Shown here in pieces: positions 52,184-64,000 of a DNA stretch of 64,000 nt (positions within the stretch are counted from its first letter, which is position 1; every line of letters starts with the position of its first letter). The DNA comes from Atrina japonica (Eukaryota > Mollusca > Bivalvia > Pterioida > Pinnidae): the NCBI GenBank assembly GCA_030159075.1, contig BROG01000540.1:271501-335500 (forward strand), in the 5' to 3' direction. The translations under genes and the position numbers were made by a program. The notes beneath the pieces were generated by a model. That model was given only the letters and a program-made list of their open reading frames with translations. It was not told the origin of the DNA and searched no databases.

Positions 52184-52554
52184 CTGGATACACTTTCCTA
52201 TCGGTACCTCAGACAAAAAAGCGCGAGTTCGAAATTCCCCACAGCATCTCCAAAACTTGAGAAATTACGACCAGAATGCAGAATAACTACAACAGATATA
52301 CTGGAAAACCTGTGTATAGACAAACTCCGTGTCTCCGGATGTTACCGGGAATGGCATTTAGGATACATTGTGACAACACTTTTTCGTGATGTTACAGGTG
52401 CGGAAAACCATTCCTACGAAATCACCCATTCCCGTGTAGTGCCAAACAGTGATATTGTGACTGTAATATTTGAAACAACACGTTTAATATCTTCAATAGA
52501 GAGCGACCATGAGTGTCATTTGTCACCACAGGTTAATACTTCCTGTGTGGACAG
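52184..52554 (+). CDS. Unrecognised exon-like open frame (123 codons, cysteine-containing)
   Basis: An open frame bounded by a plausible acceptor (ATCCACTTTTTAG, ending 52183) and a good donor (GACAG|GTGAGA at 52555). The stop codons lie in the acceptor TAG and just past the donor. It is much less AT-biased than its flanks and reads like a real protein: charged N-part, five Cys (PEC, NLC, SGC, HEC, TSC), a GYIVTTLF strand and a DIVTVIFETT strand. I do not recognise the family; alternating beta strands with a YEI-like centre are loosely reminiscent of NTR/TIMP folds, which is a guess. The last third plus donor is duplicated upstream (51811-52153), where the exon's 5' part is missing. Neighbouring exons were not found. 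An alternative acceptor at GTTACAG (52396) would shorten it. Confidence 0.35.
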
Positions 52555-52797
52555 GTGAGAATACTTAGTTTTATTGCTCAAGCGACTAAAGATCAACGTG
52601 ATAATTACATAGTGCTATATATTTTTTTGCACATTGGTATTTTACTGAGTTAGGATTTAGGCCTTTGTATGGAAGTACGGGTGTGATTTAGGAATTTCCT
52701 AAATCCGCCTACCATCAGTAAGAAATTAAAATCATCTTTATTTTTTAAGAAACCTTCAGCGTCTTTCTTTTTATGACAACAAAATACCGTGGTTATA
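52453..52797 (+). repeat. Direct duplication, downstream copy
   Basis: Partner of 51811-52153, separated by 300 bp of unique DNA. It covers the last third of the exon-like frame ending at 52554 and about 240 bp of downstream non-coding sequence, ending at ACCGTGGTTAT. Conservation extends through the non-coding part, so this is a recent duplication rather than selection on the exon alone. Confidence 0.8.
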
Positions 52798-52975
52798 TAA
52801 ACAAAAATCGAAACTAGCAAAACTCATGGGAATCTTAAATAAAAAGAATAAATATCAATACATCTGTAATCTTAACTGTGAAAATAAGAATAAAATTTGC
52901 AAGGTGAAATCAAGCTGTAAATAATGCATATTTTGAATGCAGTGTATATCTAATTACAGTTGTGTATTTGTTCAA

Positions 52976-53161
52976 GTATAATAAAACTTGCTTTAGTGGC
53001 CACCTGTGTATAAAGAGCACCTGGTCATAAAGACCATTGTTTTCTGTTCCCAATAGTACCATTTGTGTACAAATCAAACTCCATATAAAGACCACTTTCC
53101 TATAAAGACTGGTCTTCTTGTGTCCCTAAGGAGACCGTTATATACAAGTTTTACGGTATAT
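52976..53161. mobile_element. MITE of the ACAGT..AACCTG-like family
   Basis: Left end TATAATAAAACTTGCTTTAG and inverted right end TATACCGTAAAACTTGTATA. The interior alternates TATAAAGACC and GGTCTTC words, making an imperfect fold-back. Same style as 33435-33600. Confidence 0.55.
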
Positions 53162-54215
53162 ATTGGTTGTTGACTAGGTGTAGTTTACATCAAATATATA
53201 GTCTTTCCTCTTTCGTGATAGATGTAGGGTAATTTGACGACCTAACGAGTGAAACGAAAAAAAAAAAAGCGAAATAGGCCAAACTTTTCTATATTATTGT
53301 AATTGTCTTCGGCAAAACGACTCGATTTCATTACAAAAACTCGATAATGTTTTATGTTTCCCCATTAAATGGATGTAATAGTACTACGACTGAGATCAGA
53401 TAGGAAATAAAAGAATTTCAGAATTATTCAAGTTTTATTAAATACAAAACTGATATATGTGAACATAAAGGTTACTGAAGGTAAAATTAAAAATCCGACG
53501 AAAAAACATTTTCTACTTATTGTGACCAGACAACCAAATGTACTGTTTTCATATAAAATTGTCGAACTCCGACTTGCTTTTCATGCGTTTTTTGTCAATT
53601 GTCCTACACTCACGTTCAGTCGGGCAAAACTATAAATTTTTTAGAATATAATTTCATATAAATTCAACGTTTACGGCTTTTCAAATCAATTATTGACTCG
53701 TTATCAAACTTTACCGGTACGCCAGAATATATGTTTGTCATTCCGGAGTATTTAAGTTCTAATTACACATTGTAAAATATGTACAACATCCTTGACATTT
53801 AAAAAATCAATACTAAAACAGCTGCGACTAGCCATAAAATAATTCAATAAAATAAGGACACAATTTGTTATAGGTTGATCGTTATAACATCTCGAATATT
53901 AGTTGAAATAGATTTAACAATCATGTGGGACTTAAATACACAGCGGCGACAAGAATAATTAATTAATAAGTAAAGGAAGTAGACACCAGAAAATATCGAT
54001 AAAGTAGATAATGATTGATTTTGTTCAACAAAATACTATTACAAATCATTGAATGACTTTAAACTACTTTATTCAACTAACTGGCAAAAAGAAGTCTTGA
54101 GTGATAAATATTTACAATAGTTATCCGCTTAAAGGGGTAGGTGCGTGTTCGCTGTTACAGTAGTAGTAATGATCTGTAATTTGATATTTACAAATTGATT
54201 GTTAAATTTGTGTAA

Positions 54216-54540
<325 letters not shown>

Positions 54541-55034
54541 TGTATACGTCAAACATTGTGGAAGCAAAACATGTAGTTGAATTTTACAGACATATTGTTT
54601 CAATAGTTGCCAGAGGATGTAAAACATAAAAAAATTGAAGTGTTTTAAGTTAATGATTTCACAAATGTTAAACATATGTCACTATGTGGTCAATCTTAAC
54701 CCATCAACGATTTACATCACCCACGAAAGACAATGAACTGTTGTTGATTAAGCCAAATTACTACAAAAATCAACAGTATTATTTGTTAAGCACTCCAAAA
54801 GTTCCAATGATCCAGAACATCAAGTAACAGAACACACAAGCTGAACCACATCAAGAGCCTCTCTAGGTCTTGCGAAACACCAAATGACTAACGGAACCGA
54901 AGTGTGTGTTGAACAAGCATAAAATGCAAGTCCATTACAATTACAAGGAACATACAAGATGAGGAATCAGTAATACCGTGCTCTGTTGAAGACTAAAAAC
55001 CCATTGACCTACAGTTATCACACACAACGTTAAC

Positions 55035-55037
<3 letters not shown>

Positions 55038-55115
<78 letters not shown>
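55038..55115. repeat. (GA)n microsatellite
   Basis: About 78 bp of GA with one AAAG break. Confidence 0.95.
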
Positions 55116-55119
<4 letters not shown>

Positions 55120-57189
55120 AACTAATGAATGATAATGTTGTAATAATAACTGCTGTAAGTAAATGGATCGCAAAAAAGTATGGATATACAGCCTGATATG
55201 CAAAAGAACGCTCATCTCGCTAACAGAGAAGAACAGTAAAGATTTCTCTTATCAAAACATTGCCTTGTAGCGATATTAAGAAACATGAGAGAATAGGGAA
55301 ATACACTATTATCGTTATAATAGAAAATAAACATGATAATTTGTTTGTTTGATATATCACTTGAATTTTGCATGAAATAAAATATAAACTTATTGATAAT
55401 TTAAACTGATGAAATATGATGACTGATACGACATGGACAACGTTGTCTTTCAGTGTTAAAATATAACTACCAACTTTGATCCAGTGTACTGAAATATAAG
55501 TCAGTCGAGAGATGGATCTTCTGATACATGAACATGTTGAGAGTATATGAGAAACTCATACTTCTTTGAGCAGCTACTTTGATAAATTATTTCTGGATCA
55601 CCAGTATATTCTGTCTTTCGAGTGTTTAAGTTTGCCACGCAGGCGGAAGTGTTTAGCTGTTATTTAACGTAGGTATTGACCGCACTTTTCTGGACGTTCA
55701 GAATAGACGTGGTCATTGTGACCATGTTTTGTACCTATCTGACGTACAGATTTCTTTTGTAAAACTAAACACTTTGATTTTTTGTTGGCAGTAATTGTGA
55801 GAATATGAAAAAATAAACTCATCATTATCTTTCATCTAATTAATATTTCATCTTTTTTTTTATAATGGACAAAATATTATAATGTACAGAAATAATTTCA
55901 AATCAAAATCTTAAACACCATTTACCCAAACATAATTATTAAGACCTGTGGGAAGTGTGCTGTAATTCAAACGTTTGACGAATTACATTTTTGGTAGTGA
56001 AATATAAAGATTTATTAATTAAATATAGTTATTTCTAATCGTTATCATTCACATTGTGAAAAAAACACTCCTTGTTTTATATTCACTAGGCCAATCAAAA
56101 TAAAAAAATCTAAATTTTCAGACTAAATTTTCTTGTGTTATGAAAAATGTAATAAATAGACTATTTTCCATTATTTATGAGTAACTTTTTTTATTTCATC
56201 GTGTGTGGAAGAGGAATAATATTTAACACGTTTGCGTCTTTGTATTTGTAATTATCATCCTGTGGTAGGTCTAAAAGACATACAGTTGCGTGCAAAATAA
56301 TCATGCTTTAAGTCCTTTTTACTTTCTTTAATACATGTTCTCTGGATTCTCTGTTTAAATTATACATAAGGCAATGTTAATAATTCAATATGTGTAAAAG
56401 TATGTAAAATCTGTAACAATCTTTTAATATGGGCAATATAATAAACAAAACCGGTTTAATACCAAAATATAAAACATATATCTAGGTAAAATGACGAAGA
56501 TCCAACGGATATTCGAAATGTCCAAGTCCATTAGAGTAAGAAAAAATAGATAAAACAACAGTCTCAACATGAAGAACAATTGCGAATTCAAAACGGCATG
56601 GGACCAGGTGTCCGGGAGGTGACACTTTCCTCTGTTAGCATGCCACACCCGTCTATATTGTTCCATGAAGGCCTCTCGAGTTCTGTGAAAAGATAAGGAA
56701 ACATACCAAAAACCAAAAATGGGGGAGAGAAGGAGCACCTTCCACTTCCTTAACTGATATATTAGAATCTTTCAAAATAATCATCAAACATTACCTATTA
56801 ACATTAATTCACAAATTACAATATTTAAGTACACGGTACCAGGGTTGATGTATTGAGCGGCATTACTGGCAATGTTAAGACACAGTGTTGTGTATGAAAG
56901 CATCAAGTGTACCATGGAACCATACTGATTGATGGACAAGCCATAACTACAAAACAAGTTAAGTTTTTTATCAGTTGAAAAGTATACTAAGGTTTTAACA
57001 AAATGTGTTAGATAATAATGCCATGATTGGCAGTGATGATTTGTAACAGTGCAAACACACTTAGGTCCGTTTTATGTTTCAATAAAACTGTTTCTGTGGA
57101 ACATTGGTGTTTTACCATTTTTCAAAAGTTGTAGACTATTATTTTTTACAGAGAATATTTCAGTCGTATTTTATTACAGAAGGGGCACC

Positions 57190-57252
57190 TATACAACAGC
57201 TATTCGTATTCCCAGGTAAAGTGGCACATCCGGGTTCTGCCAAAAAACAAAA
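57190..57252 (-). repeat. Solo end of the 'GGTATACC..AACCCGGATGTG' family
   Basis: Inverted, it reads GTTTTTTGGCAGAACCCGGA then TGTGCCACTTTACCTGGGAAT, matching the right end of 7468-7683 and of 57829-57957. It faces away from the copy at 57829. Confidence 0.5.
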
Positions 57253-57828
57253 CAACACATCCTATTTTTAAGAAATAGGTTGCAAGATATTTAATCTAGA
57301 CTCGTTGTATTTGTAAACATGTGTCAATTTACCTTCGTAAACCAATAAAATATATCATGTATTTGGTACATGTTGGGGCTTAATATATATAAAAAACTAT
57401 AAAGGGTTTATCAGTAGCGATATTTGCATGCCAACATATAAAACAAGGGTCGATGGTCGATCACATACATCTAAGGTACATACTATTTTACAGCATTTAA
57501 TGGGTTAAAGGTTCATTTAATATAAGACAACAGAGAGACGAAATGTATGATTTCTACCCTACGTATGTAGCATATTTTGTCACATAACTTCAGTCATGAC
57601 TGTCCAAAGCAGGGAAAGGGTTATGTTGAGATCGGTTTGTAAGTGGTGATTCAAAGCCAGATTTTTTCAGTTTTGTTTTAAAGTAGAACAACGGCAGCCT
57701 TATAAGATATTCATACATAAATATCCGTTTCAGGCAACAAATGTATTATGTCACAAAATGACTTCCTATTATATCTTTTTCTATTTATGTGTCAATAACA
57801 ATGGATACGTCACAACTACTTTATTTCT

Positions 57829-57957
57829 ACCAAGATAAATTGACAATGTTTCACCTGTGCACCATTATTTACCGAAAAAATATACATGTATTTAGTATAT
57901 AAAGTATTTCGTTTGGTTTATGACAGAACCCGGATGTGATACTTTATTTTGGTACAC
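57829..57957 (+). mobile_element. Short TIR element, second member of the 7468 family
   Basis: Left CTACCAAGATAAATTGACA and inverted right GTGTACCAAAATAAAGTATC; the AGAACCCGGATGTG word is shared with 7468-7683. About 130 bp, non-coding. Confidence 0.5.
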
Positions 57958-58512
57958 CTAAATCTGATATATATATATGTTGGTACATATTATAATGTGA
58001 ATATGGTGAAGCTGGAGTGTATCAGTAAGTCCATCATAGCGACAGTGTTCAAATCTGAAATGGCCAAGTGTACGATAAGTTTCAGTGATGGAATAACGAT
58101 TCAAATATTTGAAAATTAAATTTTCATAAAAGACTACTAATTTTCTTGCAACATTTTTTTTGTAAATATACATGTCGCTGTTTTACGCTGAGCCATATAT
58201 TCAGCAGTATTGCATTCTAAAACGTTACATATTTGTTATTATATATCATTGTTATAAATGTAGCGAAAAATGAGAGTAGAGACACGGAAATCCATTATAA
58301 CAACATCTGGGAAAGACTCTCGGACGCGTGGCATTTAGCTACTTCCGGCTACAGGTAAATATAGATTGCAAGGAGTGATACAAACAAGTGTATGGGCAAT
58401 AGAAAAATTGTAAAAAGAGATACACAGGAAGATACTTACCAATGCATATACATGTATTTATATTTGTTCTTTTCCTTATTTATTTCCCTGTCACCACAAG
58501 TTACCTCTAATT

Positions 58513-58517
<5 letters not shown>

Positions 58518-58598
<81 letters not shown>
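58518..58598. repeat. (CA)n microsatellite
   Basis: About 81 bp of CA, roughly 90 bp upstream of the RT pseudogene. Confidence 0.95.
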
Positions 58599-58600
<2 letters not shown>

Positions 58601-58689
58601 CTTCGCTTTGACGACATCCTCACATTTAAAACCTTAAATCATAAGTGTCCTGAATTTTTCTAAATACAAGTTAATCAAGTCCAGGTACT

Positions 58690-59713
58690 TTTACTCCTTA
58701 CCAAGATATTGACAGCTGTTAAGGAGAAACTTCAAAAATACTGTACAGTTGCTTATTCCAGAAGCGGTGTAAATCAGATGTGGATACTTAAAAATTCTAA
58801 ACAGCTTTTAGAAAATTTGAAGGCACACAATTTTTCTCGAATTCACAGTATCAAAACTTATGATTTCTCAACTCTTTACACTACTATTCCACATAAAAAA
58901 ATTAAAAGAAAGACTTTTTAGCATCATAGACAACTGCTTTTTCACTAAAGGTGGTACCCGATAATTTAAATATCTAGCGATTGGCTATCAGGATACTTAT
59001 TTCGTCAAACACCACTCTGATTCTACACATAAGTATACTGAAGTTGATATAAAAAACATGCTGGAATTTCTAATAGACAATATATTTGTAATGTTCGGAG
59101 ACGTGGTCTTTCAACAAACTGTCGGCATTCCTATGGGAACGACCTGTTCCTTTATTCATACGAAGCAGACTTCATTCAGAAACTGCTGAATCAAAAGAAG
59201 AAAAAGTTAGCGGTGTCCTTTAATTTGACATTTAGATATATCGACGACGTTTTGTCAATTAATAATGACAATTTTCATACATATGTCAATGCGATATATC
59301 CCAGCGAACTAGAAATTAAAGATACAACAGAATCAAGTACACACGCTTCATACTTAGACATTTTACTTAATATAAACACAGACGGGAAATTAGCAACTAA
59401 GCTATACGATAAACGCGACGATTTCGGCTTTCCCATCGTAAATTTTCCACATTTAAGTAGTAATATCCCTCAGTCACCTGCATATGGAGTTTATATTTCA
59501 CAAATGATCCGATATGCCAGGGCGTGCACAACATATGAAGATTTCATATACAGAGATAAACTACTCACTGACAAATTATTGACACAGGGATATCGAAAAC
59601 CACGTTTAATGTCAACGTTCCGCAAATTTTATGGTCGGTATAATAGTCTTGTTTGCGACTACTCTGTTTCACTAAGTGAAATGTTGAGTTGCCTTTTCGT
59701 TGGCGGTTGTTGA
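58690..59713 (+). pseudogene. Broken retroelement reverse transcriptase
   Basis: Fragments of one RT lie in order across two frames. 58690-58918 carries QMWILKNSK and the DFSTLYTTIPH motif. After a shift, 58922-59143 carries FKYLAIGYQDTYFVKHHSD and VGIPMGTTC, with an in-frame TAA at 58962. After a second shift with loss of a few residues, LYSYEADFIQKLL leads into 59213-59713 with the catalytic YIDD motif (RYIDDV), SYLDILL, KLYDKRDDF..PIVNFP and YGVYISQMIRYARAC. These motifs match an RT family widespread in bivalves and other marine invertebrates; the SLYT..IP and GxxMGT layout is Penelope-like, but the class is not certain. No endonuclease domain is seen and the 5' part is missing. Two frameshifts and a stop make it a dead copy. 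Confidence 0.85.
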
Positions 59714-59900
59714 GACGTCTGTACCAATTGTGACGAGGATACACCCCTCACGTGTTTCATTGGACTTGACTGTGGACTCACGGCGGGTGTGACCGGTCGA
59801 CAGGGGATGCTTACTCCTCCGTGGCACCTGATCCCACCTCTTGGTTTCCAGAGGTCCGTGTTTATCCATTTTTACCGGATTTGTATCTATGTCCTGGACA
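59714..59900 (+). mobile_element. 3' tail of the RT element
   Basis: Follows the RT stop directly. It contains the GC-richer block with ACGGCGGGTGTGACCGGTCG, GGGGATGCTTACTCCTCC and GCACCTGATCCCACCTC, which I associate with the 3' untranslated tail of this element in bivalves. The block around 59768-59846 is also found antisense at 44881-44949. The right boundary is not defined. Confidence 0.65.
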
Positions 59901-62900
59901 TCCTATTGATTTATACTTTGGTATCTGAGATTTTTATACTTAAAAGGCCATCCAGCTTATCAGACTACTTCAAGCCAGTCAGTTGGGTTGTCGTAATTGA
60001 GAGGTACCACTGTATGAATTTAAAGGAAGATGCAAATGAAACTAACATAATGAAAACTAACCTGTGATGCATTGCCTTTGTCTATCCGATGTGTTCATCG
60101 CCTCGTCCGACTTATTAAAACATTGTTCCTGCACAATTGCAGCATTATAAGGTGTGAAAATTTCTGCAATTCCGTTTTAGACATTTTAGTTCCTTACATG
60201 GCTTACACATTATCAGCCCATTTTGGATTAAGAAAAAATATGTCTTAATTATATGATGGAATTAAATATGCAAATTCCCTCATTCTTTTTGATAAAAAGA
60301 TCCCATTATATATTCTTTTGTTTATCATAATTTTGATGATTAAAAGTTGAAAGAAATTTACATGTGTATAAATTAACCATATCCAGTTTATCCGGACTTT
60401 AAGGAGTCCAGGTTTCCTGGAAAGATTGCAGATCTCAATATTACATTTTAATACATATTTATATCGTTTTCATGGCTTTATCCAAAGCATTGATGTACGT
60501 TGGTGAGGTGAGATCTGAATATCTTAGCGAAACAGTGATATCCCGAGGAAAACTCAGTGGGAAAATAGAGTCTGCAGATTTGTTAGGTTTGATATTTATA
60601 TCTCTTGTGTATCATCAATTTCTATTTGTGATATCTACAACAAACAAGACAGACAAAAATAAAGTCGACAAGAGAACTGCAGAAGTTTTTATATGGAAAT
60701 CAAAATGATATAAATAATCGTTGTTATCAGATATCAAATACTGTTGCGACAATTTAATATGTGAACATAACAAATGGATTCACCATCTAAAAAATAACCA
60801 CAACATAGGTTTAGACTTTGGGACGTTTACCACTAAATCTGTCATTTCAGAATATATTGCTGAAATATTTTAGTTGATATTTATATATGCATTCGTATTT
60901 TCTATTGACATGCTATTTTTCAACTAGTACCTTTTTATATTCGAAACAGGTTGTTATGCAAATACAAATGATTCATTCATCAGCAAAACAGAAAAGAGGT
61001 GAAAAATTCATCTCACTTGCTACATGATTTTGTTTGTCAACAAACATTAAACGAATTTATGACAAATACTTGTTGGATGAAATATCAATAAAAAGTTTGA
61101 AAAAATATTTAAGGAAGGTTTGATGAATTGATAGATATGAATGTAAAATATTTATAATAAGGAATTGTAACGGATGACGGGTGGGACGTCTTTTATGATG
61201 CATCAGTGTTTATCAGCTGTGTGGTAAAATGAAATGATATAATCATGAAAATTGCACAAGGGAAAAATAACCAAGTTACAGCTAATCATTTTGTAATATC
61301 AATGTTGATTTAGACTCTTTAGATAACGTTTGATGCGCTTTAATAGCCTTTTTTCTCTATTCTATCTTCCTTGGTACTTTTTATGCTGACATAGACAAAA
61401 CCAATTCGCGGTAACACGTAATTTCCATTCAAGTCTGATGGTCCCCTCTCATGTTCTGTCAGACGGATGACAATTGACAGTCAATGCACCTTTCTCAAAA
61501 TCAATCCTAACCAGATGCAGGTTTGAACCGATGACCTATTCGTTCTACTTTCTGAACCTTTTTAAATAGTATTGCACCTTGATAAAGATCTGAACAAGGC
61601 GGATGAATGTGTATGTTGATATCAAGACATGAAATAGGGTAGATCAATTAAATGTACAACTTGTAGTATCAAAGCTATTTCTATCATAGGCAGGACGTGG
61701 TATGCGACATAAGACTGCATGAATAAATTTAAAAGTTTTACATTGTTAAGCAGTGAGTTATATTATAAACCAGTAAACCAGAATTTATAGAAGACATTTT
61801 CAAGGTGTTGGCGTGAATAGTCCGATTTTCTGACACAAATACGTGAGTTAGTGGTTATAAAAATCTATAAAGGGAAGAATGTTTCGATCGATATTTTTGG
61901 AACACTGAAGGGCTTCCGGTGACGAAAACTATACGCAATTCGTCTACCTGATTTATGCACTCTGATAAATTCTGTATACATTTTGATTTATTTCCCTAAT
62001 TCTAAATGATAAATACAGACAGGTGACGTGTTTTCAATAGAAAGTTTCGCAAAAGATGAAAATAGTAATGATATTCTTGATTAAAGTATCAGATGTAAAG
62101 TTAAGGTGTGTGAGTTAAAATCTTTTGTAATTAAATCAATTATAATGTTTCTATATTCATACTGACCCAGGATAAATAGTTAACCCTGTTTTACAGTAGA
62201 TCAATTGAAACGGAAACAAAAAATCCTGGTATCGTGTAGCGCATACATTTTTCATGATATCATTTTATAAAAAAACACAAGGTAACTCGAAATAATCAAC
62301 AATCTAATTGATCGTCAAAAGTATTTCCGTTCAACATCTTTAAATCCAGGAAGAAACTACATGTATTATTTTTTGGCATATCTATGGTTTAAGTATACTT
62401 ATTGTTGGTGCGATCTTTCTAAACAGAGAAGGTTCATAAAATCCTGGCTTGTCATGGGGATGTGATTTCAGAAACCACTTCCTTTTAGATGGAAAACCAC
62501 TCTATATACTTGGTATCAGTAATGGTATTCAGCATAGAAATCTTGCACGTGCAGAATTAAGGGGCTAATACAACAAATCTCTGTTAGATTATTATCATAT
62601 CAAATTGATATTCGTTTTGCTGTAATTTTGAAAGCTGATACATTTTGTAACATAGAAAGTTCAAATCCTTTCAGGACGATTGTAATTGCACTTTTTTGGC
62701 ACTTATTTTGTGAAAAATCAAGACGCTGGATAACCTTGACAGGTTACCGGAACTGCCATGTGGGTTTGCTTTGCCCTTTATATACAGGTAAATTGTCCTA
62801 GTGCAGTTACAAATATATCTGTGACTCTATTTTTATATCCCCAATTTATTTAACCTTAATTTTATGTGTATTCTAATGCAGCAGTAGTAAATACCTCCAG

Positions 62901-64000
62901 GAAAAAAAAAAGAAAATTCATCTACTGGTTCGGAATAAATCTCAGCGTTTTGAAATATTGTAAACGCTGGAAAAATCATTTGCTGTATAATTGCAGCATA
63001 TGCCTATCTTTTCATATAAATATTATAAACATAATAACAAAGTTATAACTAATTCGAATTATTGCAGACAATTTTACGTCTTCAACATCTGTATCTGATG
63101 ACTGAAATTTATTTTATTTAGATCCAATGTTTAATATCACATAAATGTAAACTTATAAAATGTCAAAATATTGTTACAACTATATTTGTTTTTTTTTTTT
63201 GAGTATCAGCTTTGGTCCTGAAATAAATACCAAAACTCAAGTTTTGCTGATTCGGCAGAGCTCTATATTTTTGCATTTCAACATTTAAATTGATCTTTCT
63301 GACATCTCGTTGATTGCACGTGAATTAATGCCACTGCAGTACTAATTTAGATAACGTATAAACAACTGGACATGCGCAATAGGTAATCTGACCGCGTTTG
63401 ACTTCGTATTCATTATTAAATGCAAAACGTTGTTGTCGCGTTGTGTAAATGTCACGAAAATCCGGTTGATTCCGCAAAACCAAGGAAGCAATACAAGTTC
63501 TGAAGTATATTTACTTAGATTAAATTTTATATGTAAAATGTATCTCCATCATCAATATAATTGACTTTTGATAATATATTGCGTATTTTTCACAGATGGA
63601 AAAATTGTTTTCTTATAAACCATAAAAATTATCCGTTATAAGTTTAAAGATGCTTAGACAGTTAGGTTCTCATGGGTATATGCTATGTACATACATCATT
63701 TAGAGAGTAAGCACAGTGCTGTGAATACCAATTTCGTCATATCATCAACTGCTTTTTGATAAAAGGTTTATTGTGTAATAAAAAACCGCAAAAATCATTT
63801 CAGTTTCAGGAATGCTATTGATTGACTGATAAAATACTCTTGATACAATTGTGATGTCATATGTTATTTGACACGAACAGAATATTTTGGAACTAATTAG
63901 CCTATTCCATTTTGCCACGATATAATATATACTATAAAATACTTTTTCAGGAAATAATGATCAATGCAGTAGAATAAAAAAATTACCGAATTCACAGAAA
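59901..64000. other. AT-rich DNA without recognised features
   Basis: No gene, clear repeat or RNA gene supported. Short frames (60472-60708, 62866-63048) lack homology or splice context. A degenerate GGTTTGAACC word at 61520 may be an old tRNA-derived relic. Confidence 0.45.

Noticed and set aside
56424..56738. 104-codon frame including a GC-richer patch
   Set aside because: Half is AT-rich hydrophobic sequence; the GC-richer 56590-56690 block looks like an old repeat. I could not align it convincingly to the RT-element tail.

Overview
The window looks like nuclear DNA from a bivalve or another mollusc. It is AT-rich and intron-dominated. It is full of long (TA)n, (CA)n and (GA)n tracts and acatgtacatgt-like words. 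It carries a tRNA-derived SINE, many palindromic MITEs, and a decayed reverse transcriptase whose 3' tail I associate with bivalve genomes. No prokaryotic gene, CRISPR array, rRNA or intact tRNA gene is visible. The species cannot be fixed from sequence alone.

The main gene lies on the minus strand between about 39.15 kb and 7.74 kb and continues past the left part of the window. It is a neuregulin/vein-type growth factor. Exon 1 (39148-38710) encodes a signal peptide and a region resembling the N-terminal module of vertebrate neuregulin-2. After a 30.4-kb intron, exons 2 (8323-8149) and 3 (7847-7738) encode one very basic I-set Ig domain. All splice phases agree (1-1, then 2-2), and together they give 241 codons plus one base. 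The EGF module expected after the Ig domain was not found. Two tiny phase-1 exon candidates inside intron 1 (18650-18641 and 14470-14443) could be alternative starts that join straight to the Ig exon. The upstream promoter has a TATA box, a perfect CRE and an AP-1 site.

Layout: 1-7737, putative intron 3 with MITEs; 7738-8323, Ig exons; 8324-38709, intron 1 with fold-back MITEs, two SINEs on plus and one on minus, and microsatellites; 38710-39300, exon 1 and promoter; 39.3-51.8 kb, intergenic with tandem repeats, MITEs, long CT/CA tracts and an antisense retroelement tail; 51.8-52.8 kb, a 343-bp duplication whose second copy overlaps an unrecognised exon-like open frame on plus; 53-58.6 kb, repeats and AT-rich spacer; 58.7-59.9 kb, a broken retroelement RT; 60-64 kb, featureless AT-rich DNA.

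Confidence is high for the three-exon neuregulin-like gene, the SINEs, the clear MITEs and the RT pseudogene. It is moderate for the promoter and low for the alternative first exons and the orphan exon. Family comparisons are from memory, not from a search.
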